From the NCBI GenBank assembly GCA_030268105.1, contig BSDZ01000094.1, positions 3,444,501 through 3,508,500 of the forward strand: a stretch of 64,000 bases of DNA, given 5' to 3'. Source of the stretch: Volvox africanus (taxonomy: Eukaryota > Chlorophyta > Chlorophyceae > Chlamydomonadales > Volvocaceae). Below, piece after piece: positions 35,780-47,317 of this stretch. Made by a program: the position numbers and the translations under genes. Position 1 is the first letter of the stretch. Every line of letters begins with the position of its first letter. The notes under the pieces were generated by a model, which searched no databases, had not been told where the DNA came from, and saw nothing but the letters and a program-made list of their open reading frames with translations.

Positions 35780-36061
35780 GTGACGGCAGCAATTGTGTTG
35801 ATGCATATGATAATGGATTTCGATTTACTGGTCGTATTTCTGAAATACCGATCGACGCCGCTGTGTGATATAATCTACCTGGCTCCAGACACCAGACACT
35901 GCCTGGTGATGATAGCATCTCTGATGGCTGCTGATGATTGGCAGTTGCGGATGCTCAATTGCTCCATATTACATCAGTTTTTCGAGTTTGCACCAGCACA
36001 GGCTTTGCTACTGACCTATACCTATCGGTTTTGGGCCCCAGGTTCTACTCCTCCTAATGGT

Positions 36062-36066
36062 TGTAA
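36062..36066 (+). terminator. TGTAA polyadenylation signal of exonuclease gene
   Basis: TGTAA lies 283 nt after the exonuclease stop codon; assigned by motif and position. Confidence 0.4.
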
Positions 36067-37332
36067 ATTGCAGCTTCCTTTCTTGGCTTGCCTGTTGAGG
36101 CCTCTGGCGGTCCATTAGAGAGGACGGTAAAAGGATGACCTGACTCACCCGTCCACTCCAAACTGCAGGACGGCGCCCTATATACTCCCATACCCTTTTA
36201 CCCTTATACTGCAAAAGGCTGGCAGCAGCCTTCGCGCGTTATGGTTATTACAGCAAAGAGAGAGAAAGTCCAAACGGCACCTAGCGGCAGCCATGGCGCT
36301 GCGATGCTATGCAAGCATTTACAAACCTAATGGAACCCAACGAACGAATGTAATTCACAACGCTTACAACCGAGATCACACATCAAGCCCATGCGTGTTC
36401 TAGGCACATGTTGCACGGGCAGTCGCTGACACGTGCTTTAGATAGCATGAGCCTATCAGTGTCCGAACAACCTCGCCACTTAACGTCCAGTACATCCTGA
36501 TCTGGCCTGGTATCCGACTGGCTGACGTTGACTGTTGGTGCCCCTGAAGTGGTGCGTCCAGGTTGCCAGTGTCAAGGGGGAAGAATGGGGAAGCACATAT
36601 AGATGGTAGCAGCCAGTACGAGCCCGTGTGAGGCGATCTTCCCTGAATCCAGACGGGCCAAAAAGGCACCAGCGAGTCCATCATATGCGATCAGATCACT
36701 CTATGCGGATTACCTTATTCTTAACTCACCTACCATATTTCTGCACTGCTGATGCCTGATACAATATTGGTTAGCGCTTCCCGTCCTTCTCTGCCTGTGA
36801 CCGTGGCTGGCACGCACACCGGTTCTCAAACGGTACGCTTGCCAGTGCCTGCAGTTGGTTTTGCAGTCATACTACGGGAAGAGGCCTTCCGGAGGAGAAA
36901 GGGACTTACGGAATCAATATGCCTCCCACAGCCTGCCCAGGTGGCCTTCTGGCAGGTTTGACATGTTGTCATAAAGCACATCCTCGGGCGCTGAACGTAA
37001 CAAAAAGAGGTTGAGTATTGGTACCCAAAGAGTTCGTTCTGGACCTGCGTTGTTGAATATCGTGAGGGAGAAGCAGGTATGGTTTGTATTTTCACAAAAC
37101 ATTACATATATCTATTACAAGATCTATATAAGCATGGTTCCTCTCGTCAAGAATCTTGCCGTCCACATTTGAGCACCGATGACGGCATGATGAGTTACCA
37201 ACATGCCAACAATACGCAACGAGTGTTTCCACTTAATGTGACTCTTATCTTTTTTTATTCGTGAAACTGTATTTATATTTGTAATTTTATTTTGTGCTAA
37301 GGGCCTTTCTTCATGCTCGACCTCTAGTTGAT

Positions 37333-37358
37333 CCGTTACGTCATATTCGACGTAACGG
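37333..37358. repeat. Perfect 10-bp inverted repeat
   Basis: CCGTTACGTC and GACGTAACGG flank a 6-nt loop. It lies in gene-poor DNA. It could be a cruciform or a protein site with CRE-like TACGTC halves; it has no assigned role. Confidence 0.45.
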
Positions 37359-39930
37359 GCGACGTTTCCCAAAATAAAATTTCTCACATTCCCCAAAACA
37401 GTAACGTACTCATACCGTATCATCTCAATGGAAACATCGTTTGCTAAAGTGACCTCGTTGCAGTTGGTTGCTTGGATCCGGCTCCCGGGGCCAAGCGTTC
37501 CCGGAGAGGGGGGCCGTTCGGCTCGGGGAGCAAGATTCGAATGGGGCCTCGTGGAAGCGTATGAAAATAGATAGGATACTTCCTCAAGCCAAGCTTGTTG
37601 CAGAGGGTATCGAAGCCAACTAAGAAAGAGTGCTTCTTAAAGAGTGCAACTAAACAAAGAGTGCTTCGCCAAGCTAAAATTTGGAGTGGAGAGGACCTCC
37701 ATGAAACCAGACTCGCTATCCGCCTGGAAACAATGCACAAGCGGAAAGAGACCGCCACCAGATCCCCTCAAAGTTGGGCTCCAGCGAACCCTTTCTTGGT
37801 TGCCGGTTGCCGGCCAATATCTGGGGCGTCTTATGACCTGAGAGGGCCCGAGCATGCTCAAGCTGTTTGATCTGTGCAAGAGGTACACACTGCTAAGTCT
37901 ATTCTACACGCACAACCACGCACCCACCTAGGCCCCTGTGGTACGGCTCCCCTGCATCAGCGCCGCTGGCAAAACCGAAGTCGATCAAAGTTTAGGCCCG
38001 TGTGATTAATTACTCTGACTGCTCTGCTGGCGATGCCGTGCTGTAGGGCCAGTCAGGGAGCACCCGTCGAGGTCCAGCGCTGCCTGCCACGTGTTGCACT
38101 CGACCAAAGTTAGGTATCCGATATCATGACCAAACGCGTTTGACCATTCTCCCAGATGGATCCATTTCAGTAAAGCGTCCCTCCATCTTAAGCAGTTGGG
38201 TTCGGACATCCGCCTATTAGACTGACTCAACCTGCGGCTTGGGTTGAATTGCACCTGCACGCACAGACGGCAATCGGTGCAAGTTCTTTGATGGGCCGGC
38301 AGACTGTTCGCGCCGAAAACTTACCACGATAAAACGATTACGGAGCATTCAGTAGCTGTGCTCATTCCTTGTCTCCAAGTTTTTAATCCTTAATTCTTTG
38401 ATAGCATCCGGCTTGCGTCCTTGACTCATCGAATGGATCCGGATGATGCTGTCTGCAGGGGACTGTGCGGTGAGCACTGTATCATATGCAAACAAAGACA
38501 CCTTAATTACTAGCATGGCATACTCAAGCAAATGCCTTGCCTACTTTGGCTGGCATTTTTTGACTCAATCCTGGGCTCGATTCTGCTCAATGGCCTGAAC
38601 TGAACTTATCGATTCCCGTGCTAATCGATTTGCGCTTTTTGCGGTTCGGAAACTTGAACATTTTTTGATTGTAATGGCGCCCTCCTCTTTCTTCTAATAG
38701 ATAAAGAGCTTTGCAAGAGGGACCGGTGGCCATGCGAGGGTGATAGACCTGCGACAGGAATGGTACTGCAAGAAGTAGGTGTGTTATCGGAGTGTATGCG
38801 CGTTTGGGCCGGCATGCACGCTGCAACCAATGTGGTCAGCTACCCCATAGCTGCAAGGCTTGCTTGGAAGGCTCAATCTTGCCAAATGAAGAAACACATC
38901 GGATTGCGCAAGACTGCGACTTGGGTTTCTTAGCATAATAATGCAGTAAAAATATATATATATAAATCTAATCAATGATATCAAACGACTTTCGCAGTGT
39001 TTCATTACTAGCGCTTCCCCATACCCCAACATCTGATGGCATGGTTACAACGCTAAAACATATCGTATTTATGTGTTAGATTGTCAGGAATATTACAATA
39101 TTATAAAAAGATTTCCCTTAATGTAAAAAATTCAACAAATCCCCAGACGGAGGATCGACGCTCGCAACGGTGCAGGACTTTCTCTTTGGCGTGCTCGGGA
39201 CATGCTGGTCAACGCAACCCTGGATTTGAAACAGATGACCGGAAATTTGAGGGACAACTTGTAGAATAAATGGTATCCGGATACTCAACCGCAGGCTTTA
39301 ATAGGAAGCAGCTCTTTTTGTCAGGGATGATGCAATGACCCAGATGTACCGGAACAGGTAGGGTACGGGCATGTAAGGCACCCAAAGTTGAAACGCCCTA
39401 CATTTTTTCCTTACTCCTTTTAGCACATCCTTGCCTACCAGCTGTCGTGGCTCTTGTCTTTGCACGCGAGGGCGGCAAATCTAAAGACACCAGTTTTCGA
39501 GGCCGACAACCAGGTGAGGCTGTCTAAAAGCCATAGATATTATATCTTCAAATCAATGGCCTGATGATATATCCGACAGCAAAATAGCACCAATGCGTCG
39601 GCACGGCTTGCGGGACAATGCCGCCGGTGCTCGTATTACAGGTTCAAGTTATAACTTCAAAGACCTTTGAGCTAGTTATATTAATGCTTGTTCCTGTCAA
39701 AATAGACGCACTAAGTAACACAGGGCATCACGCGCACCACTTTAACGACAACTATTTATCCGGCCTATGGCGCCGTCAGGGTCATGTTTCCTTCTCTGTT
39801 CCGGGCGACTGCGTGTCATCTTTGCTTTCCTTACAATTACGACTTTCATAATACCTTTTCTTGCAGGAAACGTTGTGCTACATATCTATCTAAGCCCTGA
39901 GCTCGCCAAAGGGACGTTCCTGAATACAAG

Positions 39931-41613
39931 ATGTGTCTCTGTTCCGCACCTGTCCGTATTGCCCGGAATTTGGCAGCGCCCGAGGCCGGTGAAGGAAGCG
40001 GCTACCCGGCAGGCAGCTGCCCGCCGCCTGGCCATCCTCACCAGCTAGGCACTCACAGTTGCTGGGTGCCCCCTTCTGAAGGCAGCATGCCACCGTACTC
40101 GAGAAAATCACTCATCCATGACATGATGGGTTCGTGGCCCCGTCGGAGGACGGACGTTCTCGTTAGTGGCAGGTGCAGCGACCGTCTTGCTGGTCAGTCC
40201 GTCGATCCGTCCGCACATAATTGTGGTACAGACTCGTCTACCGACAGGGGCGCTTATCCCCTCGGAACCTCTTCCTTCTCGCATCACATTGGATGGCCAC
40301 AAGGTGATGTACCGCTGCCGTATACCAACACAGCTGCCGAAGCCTGTTCGTTGGTCAACGAGTTTCACAAGGCGGCAAACGTAGCAGTTGCAGCAATCGT
40401 TTCAAAGACACAGATGTGGGGGGCCTGCGTAGAGAAGGACGATGACCCTGTCAAGGACAAGATGGAGCTGGAAGATGAGGAGGTGGACGCAGAGGAAGAC
40501 GACGACATTGACTCCCTGCTGCGACCTGGCGGCAGCCCGTGCCTTCCGATGGAAAATGGCTGGGCGCTGTCGTGGGCGGCACAGCAGATTGCCGCCAGCG
40601 GTGCTGCAGATGACGCCGAGGGTGGCGTAACAAGCTGTATCCGTGGAGGGAAGGAGGTTTTCGACACAGCTTGTACTAGTAATGATACCTGCAATCAGTT
40701 GCAACAGCGGAATCGTCAGCATCTGAAACTATCACCGTTGCGGCCGCTGTCCCGCCACCGGGCGTGCCAACTGGGTTACACGGACTCAGCCCCCGCCCAC
40801 TCAACTGCCAGGGTAGGCGATATCAAAGTAGAGTTTCTGAGGGAACCTAAGGCAGCGGCTAGATGGCAGGTCATGGGGGGCACGCTGAGTGCACCGCCAG
40901 GTGCGACGGGCGCCCATGCCGCGGCGGCGGCGGTTGCAGCTCCAAAACCGGGCACTGCAGCGTCAGCGCTACTGAAAACCGGAATAGCTGTTGAGGCGTC
41001 GTCTGAACTGGAAGACGCCGTCCTGCAGCCTTTGGTGTTGGGCAAGACGATACCATTGGGGGCTCGGGAGGCGATGATGCCCGGGACATTTGCCCGTCAA
41101 CCGGCCGCTGGGTTTGGTTTTGACTTTGGTTACGGTGCTGTTGCGGCGGCGCCGCCGGCGGGGGCGGCACAAAGCCCAGCATCACACTGGAACAGGACTA
41201 TTGCAGCATCTGTAACTGCCGTGGCACTGCCGCCGCCGCTGGCGGACTTGCAAGAGATGGTGGACAGCTCGTCCTGTTCCCCTAGCCTTGAAATGGAATC
41301 GTCATTTACTAATGCCAATGTTTGTGATCCGGATCCGAATCCGGATCCATCCAGTGGGTTTTTCGGAGCATCCCTTGCTGATGGCTTGGCGTCGTTGCTG
41401 AAAGGATTAGCAGCCGGCGGCGCAAGCAGTGTCACCAGCGCAGGTGCGAGCGGCAGCATGCTGCGTCAGCACGAGTTTTTCTTGCAGCGTGCGGGCGAGC
41501 AGGTGCAGAAGCGGAGCGACGGCACAGCTGTGCTGAGTGTGACGCCTGGCCCGGCCGGCCGCTTTGGTTGTGGCCTGCTGACCTGCTTCACGGGCCATGG
41601 TCACCGACATTGA
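39931..41613 (+). CDS. Hypothetical low-complexity protein (orphan ORF)
   Basis: An open frame of 560 codons starts at ATG 39931; an in-frame stop precedes it at 39898. An acceptor-like CAG at 40057-40059 means the real exon might begin at 40060. No domain is recognised. An acidic tract (LEDEEVDAEEDDDIDSLL, coded about 40468-40520) is followed by a Trp-containing segment (ENGWALSWAAQQIA) and long Ala/Gly/Pro-rich sequence, with a DPDPNPDPS run near 41329-41355. The frame keeps a coding-like, GC-rich third position throughout, which argues that it is expressed. It lies 4.2 kb from the preceding gene and 5.7 kb from the next. It could be the last exon of a longer gene. Confidence 0.4.
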   Translation: MCLCSAPVRIARNLAAPEAGEGSGYPAGSCPPPGHPHQLGTHSCWVPPSEGSMPPYSRKSLIHDMMGSWPRRRTDVLVSGRCSDRLAGQSVDPSAHNCGTDSSTDRGAYPLGTSSFSHHIGWPQGDVPLPYTNTAAEACSLVNEFHKAANVAVAAIVSKTQMWGACVEKDDDPVKDKMELEDEEVDAEEDDDIDSLLRPGGSPCLPMENGWALSWAAQQIAASGAADDAEGGVTSCIRGGKEVFDTACTSNDTCNQLQQRNRQHLKLSPLRPLSRHRACQLGYTDSAPAHSTARVGDIKVEFLREPKAAARWQVMGGTLSAPPGATGAHAAAAAVAAPKPGTAASALLKTGIAVEASSELEDAVLQPLVLGKTIPLGAREAMMPGTFARQPAAGFGFDFGYGAVAAAPPAGAAQSPASHWNRTIAASVTAVALPPPLADLQEMVDSSSCSPSLEMESSFTNANVCDPDPNPDPSSGFFGASLADGLASLLKGLAAGGASSVTSAGASGSMLRQHEFFLQRAGEQVQKRSDGTAVLSVTPGPAGRFGCGLLTCFTGHGHRH

Positions 41614-44600
41614 CTTGATTTATGCAATTACTAAGTGTAGGTAGGCTTGCAGGCTTACCTTGCATGACATCATCTGTCTGCGTTATGCAACCTAGCGCTG
41701 AAATGGATATGGCTGGCTGCAAGTATTGCGCGTGGGACGGCTGTCTGAGGGCTGTCTGTATGTGATAGCGATGAACACAGTACTAGTTTCGCAATATTGA
41801 GTCGCATCAAAAAGCGCGCTTGTTATGCGCCCCAAAAGAAGTGCGCAAGTTGAGGTTCTCGCAGTGATGGTGACCCCCTGGCGGCATACGAGAAATTTTG
41901 ATGCCCTTGAGCTGGGTGTTTGCTGTTTGGTGTTAGCGAGCGCCAGAGTTGTCGTGGCAACGCAAGCGGCAACATGCGTGTCGTAGGCCTGTTCTTTAGG
42001 TGGCTTGGCAGTAGCTGACTACGCAGGCGGTGTGTGATGCCGTAACATGTTTCACATGTGTGAAGGTACATCTACTCCTTATCCGCTGGGCATTTAGAGC
42101 TACGAGGGAGTAGCATGGCATCCGCACTTATGAAAATCAGTTGCTTATCACGGCTTATCTATCACGGCAAGCCCCGTACCCACCCCGTACCCATCCCCGT
42201 ACCGAATGCATATGCATATGGATGCATGGGTGTGACAATACTGATTAAACAGATGACGTAGTTCAGATCGCAGGGCGGTGGAATAGGCTGCTGTACAGCA
42301 GCATGAGTACGTTTGGTTTGTTGTAGGTTACCGTGTATGTATTTTATTACATCTGAAAGTTGAGCAGAAATACAATGGAATGTGTGTGAGGGAGACGCCG
42401 TGTCGCTAATCGGGATTTGTGGAATGGCGTTAAGGTGGGGTCGGGAGGGGTTGAACAAATTTATGTTGCATTTTATGTCTTAGCATTTTAAGGTCCTCCG
42501 CTGCGTCTTCCGTCCGTCGTTAAATATGTATATGAAAGGCGGGCGTACCTTATTGCGCAATTGCGTCTACGTCCTTCTGGTGGCCGTAATCATGACATCT
42601 GCAGCTACAGCTGTGAGGCATGATGTGTCACATGTGTTCGTCGCTGCGATTTCCGCGACCCACTTTTAATGCCCAGCCCTTTAGGCACCGTGAGGGGGGT
42701 CTGCTGTGCCGTAGGCTGGTTTGTGCTTATGTTATAACACTCCTACACCTCAACCGGCACATTGCGGGTCCTCTTTCCCCTACAAGTTACAAGGTTTGTG
42801 GATACGTGTGCTGATTTGTTGCGACCTGGATTGTAGATGTTGTTTACGTGCCCAGGCCCCACGAGACCCACTACACATCATGGCTTCCATAACATCCCTC
42901 GTCGAGGTGAAGTGGTGCTGATAGCGGTACATATTACAATATGTACACATGTTATACATCGGCTATCGCCGATGCTGCAACGGGCGACAGAGAAACGGTG
43001 ATGCCCATGCCGCCATATCTAGCATCCACACGTGTTAGGTACGGCAATATTTAAATTTTGTTGGATTCCGTCCGTACCGAAAAGGTGTTTGCTGTAGCTC
43101 AATCAACATTGGTTGGCAGCAGGAACACTCCATGGTATCCCTACGGAACGGCATATACTATGACGCCGACACTGTTTCCCGGCTTGTGGATTATTCTGGC
43201 CGGCTGAGGCATCTTGCTGGATTCTCTTAAGGGGAACCGGCGTTTCATCCTGTCCCTGTCCCTGTCTTTGTCTTTGTCTTTGTCCCATGTTACACGTCGC
43301 TGCCCTGTCTATGAGCGACCTAAGGTTTGCAACTGGGCGTGCTTGAGTTGTGCGTCACGCCGGTCCGTAACACTACGTACACTAAATTGATGATTGTTGT
43401 ACAAGGAGGTGTCAGTAAAATGATGGACGGAAAACTTGCACTCATGCCTTAGCCGGTAGCGCTGTTTTTGTATTCGCTAGAACCATCTTTCCTTCCTTAC
43501 TGCGGCAGCCAATATCAATACATCGATTTTGGCAGTGCCGGTTGCGGCACCACGCACTGCGATACATTTCGGTTCCCAACGTGCTTCGGTCTTCATGATT
43601 AGCTAGGGTTGTTTGATTAGCCATTCTGTATTTATAGCTCTTATGGGTGTATCCTCACCGACATGCGTCGGAGGTCAAATTGAAATTGGATTTAATATGC
43701 TGTGAGCGTATATGGGCGTAGGATGTGGACGCAGGAAGGATGGATGGATGGCCCCCGAGGTGGGCGAGGAGAGGATTCGTCCTCCCGCCACAAGCAGCCC
43801 CCATCAGCTCTGCCTTGAACCCTGTAAGGGCCCCTTCTGTCAGTCGTGGGAGCGAATATGTGTGCAGCTTGGAGGATTCTGCAGGATTCCACCAAACAGG
43901 GGAGGCGTCTTGATCAATTTGGTCGCAATATGTGGCAACTGCCCTGCCCTCCGTTAATATCAGCTCCCTTTGTTCCTATGTGTAACTATTGAATAATGGT
44001 AGTTTCAGGGTCTGTATCGCTATATATTTGGTGTTACACTGTGGGCGACATGCCCTGAAAGGGCAAGCACCGGGTGCCCTGACCGGGCCGGACCACAGCA
44101 CAGGGGGAAACACACATATGTGCTTCCCACGGGTGGAGGTATGTGCCAAGGCAGGCAGAATTGAATGCTCTGAGTGGTTGCCGATTAGCTCGAACCTTTT
44201 CAACCTTTATGTTTTTGGTGTATTAGCTTGAAAATTTCTTAGTCACAAAGAACGAAACGTGAGAATGAGTCTTTGGGTACAACTTTTCACCATGTCAGAA
44301 CTTCGTCTTAACTTAATTCCAGGCGTTACATATGCCAGATTTTTAGTCGCTTACCACAGACCACATGCAGACCGTAACCTGTACCCCTGGATCCTGGCTT
44401 ACGAACTCTCACTTATTTTTAAAAAGCTGCCGACACCCCTTCTGCGGGGTACACTCCCAGACATAAGGGAAAAGCCCTCGCCAATCGACCCTCTGCCCCC
44501 GGTAAGGCATCAAATCGAGCACCTCCATTTGCCTGGTCTACTACTAATCACCCACTTACTGCAGGTCCACAAGCTCAGTGTATGAGAATTCCTCTATCAC

Positions 44601-47317
44601 CAAGTAAAAGCCTCCGTGCAGGATGCGACCACCGTCATGACTCCTGCAGCCGCAGACGCATGCTACAAGACCAACCTGCGGGTTTCCGCATAAATAGCCA
44701 GTCGGGCCCTAGCTGAGTTGACCCGCACCAAGCAAGCTCAGGCCGGTCCCGAGTTACTCCACTAGCTCCGTTAGGCTTCTGTGGGCAGTGATCTTAACAA
44801 CTGCAGTTCCGATGATCTATCCGGACACTGATTTCAAGCACACCATAAGCACATGAGTACCACCGATCAGCCCAGCACTGGACGTCCACCTCTTACTGCT
44901 ATCTGGGCTCTTTAGGCGGTTGGGCCGCACTGGCCCCTACCAACTGGTCACTAATGACGGCAACCCCTGTGACTGGGAAGAAGTGAAAGACTTCCGAAAG
45001 GGATCTGCCAAAGTGTCCACTGAAGCTGTGGGGCTTTCTGCTTTGCCGATGACCAAGGACAAACACCATTGCCTGCTTGATCGCCTTTGGAGCAAAATCG
45101 ATGAAGCCACCAAACTCATAGAGAAGCTTACCTTGTTTATTATGAGATGCAGTCATTATCCTGTACCTGTGGACTACCTTACCAATGTGTGCATGACTGT
45201 GGGAAGTTGCGGCTCACTGATTTGGTGGATTCCTCTTCAGGAGGCCGTCTCCCGTACACAGGATCTCCCTTGCCTGTCCTCCAGGCTACCAAGATGTATC
45301 CCAAAGACCTGAAGCTGGGACTTGCGGATTGGGCACCAAAACCTATCAGGGACGGCACGCCCCGTGCATAATCCTACGGCTTCACCCCCAACCTTGCCGC
45401 TGTTTCATCCATGCCTCAGCCCATTACATGGCTCTGTGTGCCTTGTAACACATCCCATCTGGCACTTTCATCACCTGATACCTTTTCCGTCCCCTGGAAC
45501 CCGGTGGTCACCACGTCAAGGACTCCCCAATATCTGCCAGCTGCCTAGGCTCCCGAGTTCGCCTCCACCTCACGGCTGCCGGGCTGTATGAGGGTGAGAC
45601 CAGCCATAGTTACCGCCACGGGTGCTTCCAATCCACTGCGGAGACTGGGGTGAACGAGTGGCACTTGGGCACATCCGAAGTGCCATGACCCTCAGGTCTT
45701 ACCTGGATCCACATCGCCACCTAGCCGACCGTAACGTAGGGTTACGCCGGTAACTTTATAACTCCTCAGACTTGCCTCACCCTATAACACTGGCTGCCCA
45801 AGCCGTGAGCGCCTCAAAAGGGTGCGTGGGTTACAAAAAAGCTTGACCGGCTACTTTCAGCACTACCTTGCCTTAGTCCCAGCCCCAGCTACCATCTCTA
45901 TTCACGGGCTGAAGGAAAAAGGGAAACGTGCACCTACTTGCCAAGTCCACCAGACCGTACGGCACATCGGATATGACATAAGCATAGGTCCGCACATTTC
46001 AGCAAATTACAAAGCTATTGTACGTGAACCATCGCAACGGATAACTTGAGGTCGGTGGGTTGGTAAATCCGTCCTATGACCCTCCGTATGTCATCAGCAG
46101 GCGTCATCTCAAAATGTACTCGCACAACCCTTCTGCTACAATAAATTCCTTAGCTTACTTTCGGCAGCTTTTTGCTGCAACATTCCTAATCCACCGAAAG
46201 CAGTAAGACGATAATTTTACCTGAAAGTACCACCTATCACTCAGAGATCATAAATAGCTAAATATGCATAGTTTCAGTAAATAGGGGTGGTTTTGTGTCC
46301 AGTCTCTACGCGTCGGCCACTATGAACGTTGGACGCGTGCAGCCAATGAACGTGGCCTAGAAAAAGCGGCCAGCGCTATGTTTGGGCATCTCGGGCATAA
46401 GAAACACGCATGAAAAGCATACTTGCGGTTACATAGGAGAGAAGAAGTCGCGCATATAATCTGTTCAGTCATGGCTGGTTGGACGACATGAGGTACCATG
46501 TAGAAGCGGTCGCATTTGTGGACCAAATCCTAGGTTACGTGAGAACACGTAGCATGACATGTGCAAATCACCATAAATTTGGTAGGCGCTAGCAAGAGCC
46601 CTACCGTCCATGCAATTCAGGGTTCCAAACGCTTAAGTCTCTATACGAACTTTCGACGCACAATCAAGACCCAGATCTTCGGATGCCCAATCCTGCAGGT
46701 GTGATTGCACGCCCCAGCAGCGCCACACACCGGGCTTCTAACCGAATCTGGGGACTCAACCGGGGATTTCAGGTTAACGGCAAAGGTGACGACGTTCCAA
46801 GCTAAAGTTGCTGATGCTGTTTAACATGCAGACGATAGTCTGAACCAACTGTAGCGCCGAAAGTCATCATCGTCATTTGCGCGCGCGGCGGCGGCAGCTG
46901 CAGATCACTGCACAAAGCCTTTGTCACCATGTAGTGCCTCAATGCTGATAGTATCTGGCGTTTGGATGAGTCTGCAGTGCTCCCCTGAACGTAATGAATA
47001 TCCTTTGTTGTGAAGGTTAAAAGTTTAATACGGCACCAAGTCATAAGCCTTGTCTAATACATAAACCTAAGCTGCAGTGGTTTGGCATAAAGATCACTTT
47101 GGGGACCTGCGTAGACGTCTGTACGGCAGACTTGAAAACTAGGTCTGTGTCTGATGTCACCTCAGTTTGTCACGTAGCAAAGTGTTGGCATTGTCGGTGG
47201 TGTAGGTACTAGCCTATTGCACGACATGAAATCGTAATCGAGATGCAACGAAGACAGCGCAAGCTATCCATGTTTGCATACATTATTTGATTTACGGTTC
47301 ACGTGTAATAGCTTAAT
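41614..47317. other. 5.7-kb gene-poor region
   Basis: No exon or RNA gene is recognised. Frames are short on both strands. It contains one copy of a dispersed repeat (44033-44096) and simple (T/C)TGTCC runs near 43250-43285. I see no transposase or reverse-transcriptase motif. Confidence 0.45.
44033..44096. repeat. Dispersed repeat, copy 1
   Basis: About 64 bp containing TGCCCTGAAAGGGCA and AAGCACCGGGTGCCCTGAC. It aligns with 62519-62590 in the same orientation with a few substitutions and short gaps. It also contains a small internal palindrome (TGCCCTGAAAGGGCA). Confidence 0.6.

Larger units (their letters stand above)
35780..39930. other. Gene-poor stretch with possible orphan exons
   Basis: No recognised gene. 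TGTAA at 36062-36066 (283 nt after the stop at 35779) fits the exonuclease 3' end. A perfect 10-bp-arm palindrome lies at 37333-37358. Two splice-bounded, phase-compatible stretches (39424-39513 and 39867-40048, the second ending in a stop) could be the last exons of an unidentified gene; they overlap the start of the next ORF in another frame. Confidence 0.4.

Noticed and set aside
37440..37560. tRNA-like stretch (GATTCGAATGG near 37525)
   Set aside because: A T-loop-like TTCGAAT is present, but I could not fold a matching acceptor stem, D arm and anticodon arm on either strand.
44899..45312. Overlapping ORFs that might be a retrotransposon fragment
   Set aside because: No reverse-transcriptase, integrase or gag motif can be seen in any frame; composition is like the surrounding intergenic DNA.
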